The notes under the pieces are model-generated. The model was not told where the DNA came from and did no database searches. It worked only from the letters and a program-made list of their open reading frames with translations. DNA of 64,000 nt from Amyelois transitella (lineage: Eukaryota > Arthropoda > Insecta > Lepidoptera > Pyralidae): contig NC_083508.1 in assembly GCF_032362555.1 (NCBI RefSeq), positions 6,601,001 to 6,665,000 of the forward strand, in the 5' to 3' direction. Positions 1-9,895 of this stretch are shown here, one piece after another. The position numbers and the translations under genes were made by a program. Within the stretch, counting starts at the first letter, position 1, and every line of letters starts with the position of its first letter.

Positions 1-53
1 AGAATTGGAGTAGTCCTATTTTTTTTTAATGGTGCCGGGAACCACACGGCACC
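1..53 (-). repeat. SINE family A fragment (window edge)
   Basis: This is the 5' head of the commonest SINE of the window, read on the minus strand and cut by the window edge. The sense strand starts GTGCCGTGTGGTTCCCGGC, continues through GGACCACTCC and CATGGATGTCGTAAAAGG, and ends in a TATG repeat. The assignment rests on near-identity to the copy at 884-1147. Confidence 0.8.
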
Positions 54-530
54 TACACCACACTTTTGATTTGAATCTAAATCAAAATTCAATACACTCT
101 GTTCGATCTGCAGTCATAGTTTAAAAACTCTTACGGGTTGAAACAGCGTGCACTGTGATTCCACTAGATTCACACAGAAATGCATATTTAAAAATAATAA
201 ATATTCCATCAAATTAATACGGTCTTTATTGCCAATGATTACCTACTAGGTAAAACAGTTTATTGTTCTATGACATATAACATAACAAAACAGAAAGAGA
301 CGGTAATCAACGATGGCCGAACTGGGCCCGATAATAATTGTCGATCGAAAAATCGTCGTCTCTCATTATTTGCATAAGAAGGAGAGCCTGCGACTGCCAG
401 ACTTATGTCATTTTATTAAGGTTGAAAGTTTGTCTGACATAGGTCGTGTGCAGACAAACTTTCGACAGTTTAAGAGCAAAATAAATTTTCCCTTACTTTT
501 CTTACAATTCTTACAAATAAAACAACTTAA
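54..530. other. AT-rich flank left of the RTE insertion
   Basis: No gene is recognised here. An open frame begins at 313, but the part before 531 is outside the retrotransposon and has no recognisable domain, so it is a chance fusion. The last 12 bases (519-530, AAAACAACTTAA) are the left copy of the target-site duplication of the RTE element. Confidence 0.6.
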
Positions 531-537
531 CAAAGTG

Positions 538-3139
538 CTGGATACCCGTGCATATCGCGGTGCTGGCATTGACTCGGACCATTTACTGGTGATATCCCGG
601 ATAAGGGGTATCTTCAATCGCTGGCGGCACAGGGTAAGGGAGCAAACCAGCGCTTTGGAAAGAGTAAAAGTAGAAAATTTGCAAGATATGGATGTAGGTA
701 AGAAGTATATTAATAGACTGAAGGATGAATTTGAAGATTTAGATGAAATGAGCGATATTGAAGATGGATGGAAGGAATTTAAAGAAAGAATTGTGAAAGT
801 AGCTGTTGAAGTGTGTGGTGTAAGTAGAAGAAGGAAAGGAAAAAATCACAAAAATGCGTGGATGAGTAAAGATGTGCAAGAACATACATACATACATACA
901 TATGTTCACGTCTATATCCCTTGCGGGGTAGACAGAGCCAACAGTCTTGAAAGGACTGAATGGCCACGTTCTGCTATTTGGCTTAATGATAGAATTGAGA
1001 TTCAAATAGTGACAGGTTGCTAGCCCATCGCCTAAAAAAAGAATCCCAAGTTTGTAAGCCTATCCCTTAGTCGCCTTTTACGACATCCATGGGAAAGAGA
1101 TGGAGTGGTCCTATTCTTTTTTGTATTGGTGCCGGGAACCACACGGACAAGAACTTGTGCGATTAAAGAAGAAAGCATGGCTGGATTTGTTAGCAGCAAA
1201 AGCTAACTTAAGAATGCAAGAGGTTATAGATGAAGATGTGAATGAAGCACGTAAGGAATATAAGAAAATGAAAGATTTGGTTAAGAAAGCTGTGATTAGA
1301 AAGAAAGAAGAGTATAAAGAGGATTTTGATAAAAGGCTATCAGAAGACTATCAGTCAAATCTGAAAGTATTCTGGAAATCCGTAAGGTCAGCCCGAGGAA
1401 ATACTATAACCAGAGAGCTGACTAGGATCAGATGCCAGGATGGTAGCGTTGTGAAAGGAGAAGAATGTGTACTAAAGATATGGAAGGACTATTTTGAAAG
1501 TTTATTTGAAAAAAAGGAAGGAAATAAGAAAGATTTCTGCTATAGCGAAGAAAAAGAGAATGAGATGGAAGGCGAAATTGAAATGTTCGAAATTGTGGAA
1601 GCACTTAAGAGTATGAAAGCGGGAAAGGCTGCTGGGTGTGATAGAGTGTCGGTCGAGATGCTTAAAGCAGGAAAAGGCGTAGTAGCTAGTCAGTTGTACT
1701 GCCTTTTCAATTTGTGTTGGAGAAGCGGCCGAGTACCAAAAGATTGGGGTAAGGCTGTTATCGTGCCACTTTACAAAGGAAAAGGGTCACAGCTGGACTG
1801 CAAAAATTATCGTGGTATAAGCCTGCTTAGCGTCGTCGGCAAATTGTATGCTAAGGTATTGATTAATAGAGTCAGGAATGAAACTGATGACAAAATATGG
1901 GATGCTCAAGCGGGATTTCGAAAGGGAATGGGATGTACTGATCAGGTCTTTTCCTTGCGGTGCATAGCCGAAAAGTTTTTGGCCAAGAGTCAAAAAGTCT
2001 ATTGCACATTCGTAGATCTGGAAAAGGCCTATGACAGAGTTGAGAGGAATGAATTGTGGTCAGCATTTTCTATGCATGGGGTGAGCAGTCTCTTAATACG
2101 AGCACTGAAATCCTTATATGAGGATTCGAGTGCTTGTGTCAGGATAAACGGAGCGCACACTGAGTGGTTTAAGATTGAGAAAGGCGTTAGGCAAGGATGT
2201 GTTGCGTCACCGTGGCTGTTCAACCTATTTATGGATAGCTGTTTGACAGATTTGAAAGAGTCTAAAAGTGGATTAAGGATGAATGAGTTACTCGTCAAAT
2301 GTCTGCTCTATGCCGACGATCAGGTTATACTGGCGTCATCAGCGGAGGAGTTACAGGAGATGGTAAACTGTATGCATGAAGCTTTAAAAGAGAAAGGAAT
2401 GAAAGTGAACGTAAGTAAAACTAAAACACTGGTTTTTGAAATGGAGAAAGAAATGACAGCATGTAATATTTTGATTGGAGGAGAAAAAGTGGAGCAAGTG
2501 AAAGAGTTTGTATATCTAGGATCAAAGTTTACATCAGATGGCAAGTATGATAGTGATATTGAAAGGAGAGTGAACGCGGGGAACATGGTGAATGGAGCTT
2601 TGCATGCCTTTATGAGCAGTCAGAAACTATCCAAAAAGGCTCGACTGGCTGTGCACAGGGGCGTGTTGGTCCCGACATTAATGTATGGGAGTGAAAGTTG
2701 GGTATGGCAAAAGAAGCATGAAAGCAGAATAAATGCAGTGGAAATGAGAGCGTTAAGGAGTATGATGGGTGTGAAATTGAGTGACAGGATAAGGAACAGC
2801 GTGATAAGGGAATGTTGTGATGTGAAGGAAGATGTAGTTACAGGAATAGAAAAGGGTATGTTAAGATGGTTCGGTCATGTGGAGAGGATGAATGAAAGCA
2901 GGTTGACTAAGCAGATATACAAGGAGAGTGTGGAGGGAAAGGTCGGAGTGGGAAGACCTAGACGAACGTATCTTGATCAAATTAAGGACGTCCTGGTAAA
3001 GGGTCAGGTCAAAAGTACCCGAAACCGCCGAGCTTGTATGAAGAGAGTTATGAATGTGGACGAAGCGAAAGAAGTATGCAGAGATCGTGGCAAGTGGAAA
3101 GAGGTAGTCTCTGCCTACCCCTCCGGGAAAGAGGCGTGA
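538..3139 (+). pseudogene. RTE endonuclease-reverse transcriptase, broken by a SINE
   Basis: The coding frame runs in phase 1 from about 538 to 883 and resumes in phase 2 at 1155, because the nested SINE plus its duplicated target adds 271 bp (3n+1). The two halves join at VQE/LVRLKKKAW. The RT half ends at the TGA at 3137-3139. It shows the usual RT blocks: a GCDRVSVEML region, NYRGISLLS, a first catalytic Asp in TFVDLEKAYDRV, RQGCVASPWLFN and the catalytic LYADDQ box. The missing endonuclease N-terminus means this copy is not autonomous even apart from the SINE. The RT frame itself shows no other stop, so loss was recent. Confidence 0.88.
884..1147 (-). repeat. SINE family A, full-length copy nested in the RTE element
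   Basis: Flanked by a 7-bp direct repeat CAAGAAC (877-883 and 1148-1154). The sense strand (minus) begins with the GTGCCG-type head near 1147 and ends in a TATG-repeat tail at 884-905. Its last 40 bases before the tail (CTACCCCGCAAGGG, then GACGTGA and TATGTATG) resemble the end of the host RTE (CTACCCCTCCGGGAAAGAGG, then CGTGA and TATGTATG), which points to RTE machinery as the mobiliser. Other copies lie at about 1, 13.3, 18.6, 28.3/29.2, 35.1, 36.4, 43.0, 47.5, 50.3, 58.2 and 63.3 kb. Confidence 0.88.
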
Positions 3140-3280
3140 TTTTATGTATGTATGTATGTATGTAAAACAACTTAATTTGTTTTCATCCGTTTCTTATTCC
3201 GGACCTCTTATTCAATAAACTTTACAAATTAATTATTCAACGGTTTCTGTTCGTATAACATTTCACACTACACAATATAT

Positions 3281-4196
3281 AATAGGCTATTTGACAAAGT
3301 TCTAAAAACTATCTTAGGGTATTTATTTGTTTATAAGGAGCCCTACAAAAATACTTTTCTGCCTTTATTACAGCTATTTTATTAAAAATTCGAAAAAGAA
3401 AATGAAATATTCAAATATGCCGCTAAAACGCGACTTTTAGCAATATGGCGGCCATGGCATGCAGTGACGTAAATTTCGTGTAAATATCATACAAAGCATG
3501 TTGGTGTTTCGAAAAGTTTTGATTTTCTCTTGTTTTATTTAACTTGTGCCACGTCATATGTGTGAAAATTATTAAAATGAGTTCCTATAAATTTTGTGCA
3601 GTGCCTCAATGCACTAATACAACAATAAAATCTCCTACGAAACTGTTTTTTTCTATGCCGATGGATTTGAATATTCGCAAGAAGTGGTTTCAGATCATGA
3701 TCTAAGATCAGTGGTTACCAAGATATACTTACATTGATGTTTTCACATTCCTCAGTTCGGCAGCATAGAAATCTGGATTGTCTTTGAAGGAGACAATCCA
3801 GATTTCTTCTTCCAACCATTAAGTATTGCGTCCACTTTTTGTAGGTTTCGACTGTCAGCTTTCGCGGAATTGGTTTCCATTATTAAATACCTATGTTATC
3901 TGAGTAATCCTGAGCGATCAAACACTTATAAAATCTTGAAAAATAATAGCGAACACTAAGGAACGGTACGATCCACAGTCTGTTTATGGATAATTGACGT
4001 CATAATAGAAATAGCCAATCACGTTCGTTTTTAGTCACGTGACAGCTGCATATAAAAACCTAATTTTCTGAGACGGATTTTGTTTAAATAATGCAATATT
4101 TTTATCTCGTGTTATTACAAATAGCTCCAAAAGAATAATATTAAGACTGATGACATAAAAGAAATGTATATTTTTAATACAGTCAAATAGCCTATA
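3281..4196 (+). mobile_element. DNA transposon relic with THAP-domain sequence
   Basis: The segment is bounded by the inverted repeat ATAGGCTATTTGAC (about 3281) and GTCAAATAGCCTAT (about 4183-4196). Inside, near 3577, an ATG opens a reading frame with a THAP-like zinc-finger start (CAVPQC, then PTKLFFSMP and RKKWFQ) that stops after about 42 codons. THAP domains are the DNA-binding domains of P-element-type and related transposases. No transposase core is visible, so this is a deletion derivative. The same terminal sequence occurs once more at about 61810. The target-site duplication is not clear, so the superfamily is left open. Confidence 0.6.
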
Positions 4197-4935
4197 CGGC
4201 GTACGAGACAGCTGATGCGCAGAAAGAGATCGCCGTGGACCGATCATGCTATTTCACTCGCACCAACGTACATGTACATATATTAATCGCGCGCACCCTG
4301 GAGTAGACTTCAATGTGCCTGAGGATATAGGCGAACCATCGAACGTGACTGGGGGTTGTGGAACTATTATTCGTATAGTTTTCTGAATAACATATGGGTC
4401 TTTCTACGTTAAAGGAGCATCTGATATTAAGAAGAGTGGCACGATATAAATATTAGAAATAACATTTTTTTCCAATAAAGAACTATGTAAACAGATATTT
4501 TGTATACTTGTTGAAGATGGCCAGTTAGTTTATCTATTTTTACAAGAGTTTTTACGTACCAGGGGAGATACAGGATCCAGGGTAGATACATGAAGGCCAG
4601 GGTAGGATACTTTACCTTACAGGGGAAATATACATTGAAAGAAAAACAATTTTATTCATCAGAATAGACTTTAATATTTAACTTTTTGTGATAGTTTACA
4701 ACTATAAGAACAGACCTCATTTCAATACAGTCTTTTAATGTTACTTTAATTATTAGGACATAGAAAACAAAATTACTTAGTATCTACTAACAAAAATCAC
4801 AGTATTTTTTTCTATTAGTTCTTAAAGAAAATACTTAAATTATTTAATGGCACAAGTTGCATGTAATGCAATGTGATATAAGAATTTAGAGCATGAATAC
4901 TTTGTTAAATCATTAACATAAATTGGAACTTCCAT
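4197..4935. other. AT-rich stretch with CCAGGGTAGATAC-type motifs
   Basis: No gene is seen. From 4557 to 4632 there are three CCAGGG or CAGGGGA motifs followed by GATAC or AATAT. The same motif family recurs at 6308-6375 and 6900-6920 on both strands. They could be transposase-binding repeats of a DNA transposon spanning roughly 4.5-6.95 kb, which would also contain the ORF at 4936-5502. This is inference from motif clustering only. Confidence 0.35.
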
Positions 4936-5502
4936 TTAAAGAAATAAAATAAAAAGATAACAAATGAGATCATGGCTTTTCAAATACGTTAATACTTTGG
5001 TGAAACTCATAATAAATATGCTGCATTTCATTTTGGGGGTTGGTATCTTTTCTATAATCTGGTCCCATGAGATGAAAGAAACGTTGTTGTCATCAATCCT
5101 GAAATAATTTTTACCAGTGTTGTCACAAATTTTACAGAATATTACTTGATCTTCATTATTTTCTTCAATCCCTGTGCACATAACTACGTATCGATATTCT
5201 GTGTCTTTATGTAAAATTCTCACCAAGACAAAATCGCCATTGTTGAATTTATTGTTTAAACCAGAAGTTGAAGGTTCGTCTTCAAGTTGGCTTGCATATT
5301 CGGAAACAGTGGCATAAGGCAGAGAAGATGTTTGTAGCTGCTTTGACAGTCTGTAGTTGATTAATGGCTCGTCGTCAGATTCAGACCCATACACATTGTC
5401 AACATTAAGGCGCGGTCTCGTATTCTTTGTTGCAAAATCCATGGTACCAAGCACAAAGTGATCGCAGGCCTCAGGATTGCAGAAGCAACTCAAGCTCTTC
5501 AT
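4936..5502 (-). CDS. ORF of unknown function, probably transposon-associated
   Basis: Open frame of 188 codons with an ATG at 5500-5502. The N-terminus is Cys-rich (SCFCNPEACDHF). The middle is acidic and Ser-rich (ESDDEPL, EDEPSTSG). The segment NNGDFVLVRILHKDTEYRYV, near residues 88-107, resembles the small barrel-like module seen in many uncharacterised insect proteins linked to DNA transposons. The C-terminal 25 residues look like read-through into AT-rich DNA, so the true end may be a splice site near the PTPKMKC segment. No signal peptide is seen. Its position between recurring CCAGGG motifs supports a mobile-element origin. It could also be the last exon of a domesticated gene. Confidence 0.4.
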   Translation of the reverse strand: MKSLSCFCNPEACDHFVLGTMDFATKNTRPRLNVDNVYGSESDDEPLINYRLSKQLQTSSLPYATVSEYASQLEDEPSTSGLNNKFNNGDFVLVRILHKDTEYRYVVMCTGIEENNEDQVIFCKICDNTGKNYFRIDDNNVSFISWDQIIEKIPTPKMKCSIFIMSFTKVLTYLKSHDLICYLFILFL

Positions 5503-5555
5503 CGTTAAGCGGTTGGGTAGAAATTACTTGTTTAAGTTTATAAATATGGATTTGA

Positions 5556-5800
5556 CGGCCTCTGTGGCGCAGCGGTAGTGCGCTTGTCTGCGACCCCGGA
5601 GGTCCCGGGTTCGAATTCCGGCCAGGGCATGATGAGAAAAGAACTTTTTCTGATTGGCCTAGATCTTGGATGTTTTTCTATTTAAGTATTTATTTTAAAA
5701 TATAGTATCGTTGAGTTAGTATCTCGTAACACAAGTCTCGAACTTACTTCGAGGCTAACTAAATCTGTGTTATTTGTCCCGTATATATTTATTTATAAGT
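5556..5800 (+). repeat. tRNA-derived SINE (family B), copy 1
   Basis: The head carries a perfect A box (TGGCGCAGCGG) and a B box (GGTTCGAATTCC) with tRNA-like spacing. It is followed by a body with GATGAGAAAAGAACTTTTTC and GAGTTAGTATCTCGTAAC, ending in a TATTTATTTAT tail. Two more copies lie at 53107-53345 and 55733-55990. This marks it as a pol III SINE, not a functional tRNA gene. Confidence 0.92.
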
Positions 5801-5802
5801 TA

Positions 5803-8524
5803 CTTGAAGGACCTTTATGGTACCTGAGAAAGCTTCCAAATCTCATCATCGTCACTAATAGTCACCACTTTTATATTGGGACAGTTTTTTTTGGAGGGCG
5901 TTCGTGAAATCTTGTTTCAAAAATGTCGTTCCCAGCTTCAACAATTCTATCCGCAGTTCTTTTGCACCTCCCTTGCCGTGACCAGCTTCTTTTCTGAACG
6001 TTCCTCACGAATTAGATTTTATCGGGGAGCCATGTTCTAAAATAAAGAGATGTTACAGTTTAAAGATATTAAATATGTTATTCGTGGGATATTTTATAGC
6101 CACACACATAATTATTTTAGGTCAAGCCTGCCCAAATAGGCAGCAAAATAGCGTATAAAACTCCGAATATAAAACTACTACATAGTGTAGAAGTAACGTA
6201 CACCATGACTAAAATTTAAAAAAAAACGTATTTATGTTAACAAATTACTCTTTTACGAATGATAAATATGTACAATACTAAGAAAGGAGTGATATGGTAC
6301 TTCTGTATTTACCCTGGAAGTAAGGTCTCTACCCTGGCATTTCATGAGGCAGGGGAAATATGGCAGGGTAGAGACGTTTTCATTGAAAAAAGGAAACTAT
6401 CAGAAAAGTTTGTACTCTTACGCAAAAACAAACTAATACGGTAAACTAGGCAGAAATTGAAGTAATAACAAATTACAAACAAACTTTTAGTATGAATAAC
6501 AATTCAATAAAACTTACCAGTGGAGAGACGGCACTGACTGACACATCCGCGTGAGACGAGTGGCGTGGTCGGACTATCGGCCAATGAGGGCACGCGATTC
6601 GCTCGGACGACGGTTATAGCTAACTTAACTTTGAAACAAATGCCCCAAGATTTAAATTTGCTACACCTTCGCACTTTAACGCCATTTTTAAAAGGACCAA
6701 AAATGTCCAGGGGAGGAGACATAAAATACGAGGGACAAAACTTGCGTTATTTTAAAAAAAAGAAATTATGTTTATTTTTGAGTTGATTTAAGTATTCAAA
6801 ACGATTGATTACGCATCTTTTTAAAATAAATAAAGCTCTGAACAGGATGTATAAGAAATGTATTAAATTTCAAAAACTCTTTTACAGAATAGTAAAGGGA
6901 CAGGCCAGGGTAGATACTTTTTTATCGGTTAACATGAAATTATACCCAAACTAAGCCAATTTAGATATTGCAATTAAGTGGCTTCATAGTATTTGTTATT
7001 TACTATAATTTATTATTGTCATTTCCTTCAAATTTTCAAATAATGTATGATTTTTTAATGTTGCCGCCTCTTGTCCCTCTTAACGTAGAATCACCCATAT
7101 ATAAAAGTCAGATTTTATATTATGACGAAAGTAGATTTATAAATAATCATACTGTAAGGGTGTCTGGAAAGGAGTTGTTACCGCCCGAAGTGTCCGCCAA
7201 TGGACGAGGCGGTTTCTAATATGATTGTAAGTTAAATATATGAAAACTAAGTTTTATGCTATCACAAATTTGAAACATAATTTTACTCACGTTTATTGCC
7301 TGTTAGGTACCTGCCAAAGCCGCCACGACCCAGGTTGTATAGGCTGGGTTTGCTTATACCTGTTAGGAGACATGCATAGAAGAATTTTCAGCTTTTATAA
7401 TATAACGAAGGTCTGGCCGTCGCGGGCTAACGCACTCTAATTTATTATGGAATGATATCTAAAAATATTTCTCTATAATTATATTATAGAGAAATATTTT
7501 TTAATGATATTTTAATATTTTGTATACACTCCTCCACTATCAATAACATCTAGCAAGCGTCGTCGCATGGATGATACAATATTAAAACAACACTGAAGTG
7601 TTGAACTGTTCCGCAAATGTTCTGGTCGGTATGAAGCCATTATAATCGTACTGTTCCATCATGGACCTCCGCTGTGTCGCGTTGATAAGCGGACGACGGC
7701 CGCTGCGCACTCGACTTTTTACGCTACCCTCTTGATGATATCTTACGTTACCCAACGATTTGCAACGTTTATTGTGTTATTTGTGTAAATGTGAGAGTGG
7801 CATCGGTGACTGCAAGCTATAAAGTTTTGCGAACTTAGACTGCAAATATGAACGCGAGCGTACATAAATCTATTTAAAATTGCCTATCCATTAAACTTTA
7901 TATTTTTTATTATTTTTATTATTTTTATTATTTTTTATTATTTTTTATTCATATAAATCAATTAATCTGAAAAATGTATTCTCTCGTCCACATTTTTATT
8001 TTAAGTTTGGATAGTTGTGAAGTTGACATTGTTAAAGAAAATGCTGCAGTGCAGTTTGTTACCGCTTCTTCTGCACTGACGCTTTAGAAGCGGCAGTAAA
8101 CTTAGTTTTACGTAATTTATTTGACGTCAACCAAAGTTGTGAAACCAAAAGATATGGCAATTATTATTAAGTGATATGAAGTGTCCCATAATAATAAATA
8201 AAAATTTTGAATTTGCATTTTGTACCATTTTCACCATGAACGTCAATTTATAAATATAGACCTTTAATAAAAATGTTAGAATATTGTTTAAAATACATTA
8301 ATAACATAAAATCATGCATCTTTCTCGAAGAGGTAGGCAGATACTACATCTTTTCACGTTGTTTAAAATACCTGTAACATACAGGGCATATGATTGTGGG
8401 GAGGGAAAATTTTAGGAGCATAAACAAAATTTTAATAATCAACCATTAAGTACTCGAAAAGTCACAGAACTCGACCAAAAATAACGGTGGCCAATTGCCA
8501 TTCTCTCTCATTACCACACCTCGA
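5803..8524. other. Repeat-rich non-coding stretch
   Basis: No gene is recognised in this 2.7 kb. It holds scattered CCAGGG motifs (6308-6375, 6900-6920), a GC-richer patch at 6520-6620, a long perfect AT hairpin at 7461-7501, and a fragment at about 8030-8110 resembling the 3' UTR of the Jockey/CR1-like family (CGCTTTAGAAGCGGCAGTA and flanks). TATTTTTATTATTTTT runs occur at 7900-7950. Confidence 0.6.
7461..7501. repeat. Perfect 19-bp inverted repeat (hairpin)
   Basis: The arm AAAAATATTTCTCTATAAT (7461-7479) is followed by a 3-base loop and its exact reverse complement (7483-7501). Such a stem can be the core of a miniature transposon or an AT-rich extrusion site. No coding frame or promoter uses it. 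Function is unknown. Confidence 0.75.
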
Positions 8525-8761
8525 TTACGCCAACAAACGATGCACATCAAACAGATCAACTTCCGTGCTGGACACGTGTTTTGATACGGTAAATTCTATA
8601 TGAACGTTTTTATTAATTTCAGGCCAACCATGCGATGGACCAATGGGCATCAGTGTAGCATTATCTCCAGCGACAACCACAGTCACCATGTCTAAATCAA
8701 TGATAACAAATGCTTCATTCCGAACCAAAAAGTTGCCAGGTGAATCACTTATTTTACTCAA
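8525..8761 (-). CDS. Short ORF, unrecognised
   Basis: Open frame of 78 codons on the minus strand with hydrophobic and acidic stretches (AFVIIDLDMV and TVVVAGDNATLM) and stop at 8525-8527. I do not recognise a family. Its residue balance is more protein-like than chance AT-rich frames nearby, but no splice-linked exon or promoter could be tied to it. It may be a relic of a mobile-element gene. Confidence 0.2.
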   Translation of the reverse strand: MSKISDSPGNFLVRNEAFVIIDLDMVTVVVAGDNATLMPIGPSHGWPEINKNVHIEFTVSKHVSSTEVDLFDVHRLLA

Positions 8762-8842
8762 ATTATTTGTTGTAAGGGTGAGTCCAGGAACTCGATAGAA
8801 TTTACTTTTAATCTATCCTAAAAAAACTTTCTTGATGTACAG

Positions 8843-9111
8843 ATGATCATCACACATTTTGCATGCTGCCAAATGAATGTTCATCGTCACATTCTTGCGA
8901 ATATAAACTATGGATTAAGAAGTTGTTAAATATTGATTCACATCCAAACCAATCATTACTAAATGGAATGGTAAAAATGTTTGACGACGATTACTGGAAA
9001 CTGACTGTGAAGGAAAATGACTATTTGTCTACTGACGAGACAGACAGCTTTGAGAGTGAAAGTTTCAGTACAACAGACAAAACGGATGTTATTTCGAAAG
9101 TATTCATATAA
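8843..9111 (+). CDS. Candidate 3'-terminal exon, unknown gene
   Basis: A good acceptor (TTGATGTACAG at 8832-8842) precedes an open frame entered in phase 1 that reads about 89 codons to a TAA at 9109-9111. The product is Cys/Ser-containing, then has LLNGMVKMFDDDYWKL, then an acidic Thr/Ser-rich tail (STDETDSFESES). I do not recognise it. The exon at 11768-12232 begins with the same phase and a near-identical first codon pair (x|AT GAY), so the two could be alternative last exons of one plus-strand gene whose upstream exons lie outside or were missed. Low confidence without transcripts. Confidence 0.35.
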
Positions 9112-9895
9112 ATAGTAAAGTTATAAGTTAACTTCAAAAGGTGACATTTGATCAGTAATAATTACATAAATCAGTGAATGTGTTATATGTCACACCATGC
9201 ACTTTTTAATTCTCACTATTTAAACGGATTTCCTTGTTTCTTTCTTTTTAAAACACGGATAAATTGAATTTACCATAGCGTTGAGAACCCATGGTTCACT
9301 ACCTAACCTAGGTACTTACTTACATAATGAAACTCACAGGTTATTAGTTTTACATTCTGTTTGTCTCAGGAGAACCAATCCTTTATGAAAAGTTTAACAA
9401 CTCTACATGAACTTCGGGCCTACTTACCTTTAATAAGGGATATAATATGTGAAGGCAATTTTAGTAAACTATGCGTTTTACAGCATTTGAATCCGCGTCT
9501 AACGCGTTTCGCCATGAGCTCTGGACTAGTCGTGAAGCAAAGCGTGCGAGTGCGTGCGAGTCTTAAAATGCGGGATCGTTTTCTTTCCCTTAGGGTATTT
9601 TCTTCTTATTCCACTTCTTTTTCCTCATGTATACAAGCTACGTGATTTAATCTTACTACCACCTTGTTCTTGAAAATCTACTACAAGGATGGTCTCCCTT
9701 TTTTCCGTTCTTCGGTATTGCAGTAGATTCCTCAGCAAAGGCGGTCGCGGGCCCGTCTCCGCCATGTCCATCTTTTCACTAATATCCTAAATATCTGAAA
9801 CCCTTTTACTTCACCACTTTGTTATTCATTTTAAAATACGTCACATAATTTTCACACACGTCATCTTCTGCGTCTTTAGATGTACCTACTATATA
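9112..9895. other. Non-coding stretch before mariner
   Basis: No gene is recognised. An open frame from about 9361 to 9645 is low in recognisable protein character and spans repeat-like sequence. A small GC-rich patch lies at 9740-9770. Nothing else can be supported. Confidence 0.5.

Larger units (their letters stand above)
531..3163 (+). mobile_element. 5'-truncated RTE-clade non-LTR retrotransposon
   Basis: The insertion is bounded by a 12-bp direct repeat AAAACAACTTAA at 519-530 and 3164-3175 and ends in a (TATG)n tail, both normal for a non-LTR element. It keeps only the C-terminal end of the endonuclease (an SDHLLV motif near 570-590), then the linker, the whole reverse transcriptase and the C-terminal region. 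A SINE is nested at 884-1147. RTE assignment rests on the single endonuclease-RT layout, the short tandem-repeat tail and the C-terminal [12 protein letters not shown]-type motif. The young look (open RT frame, perfect target-site duplication) suggests recent insertion. Confidence 0.9.

Noticed and set aside
313-530. N-terminal extension of the RTE ORF
   Set aside because: It lies outside the 12-bp target duplication that marks the left end of the element, so it is host DNA read in frame by chance.
5556-5640. tRNA gene with A and B boxes
   Set aside because: The same head with the same downstream body occurs at 53107 and 55733, and the acceptor stem does not pair fully. It is the head of a SINE.
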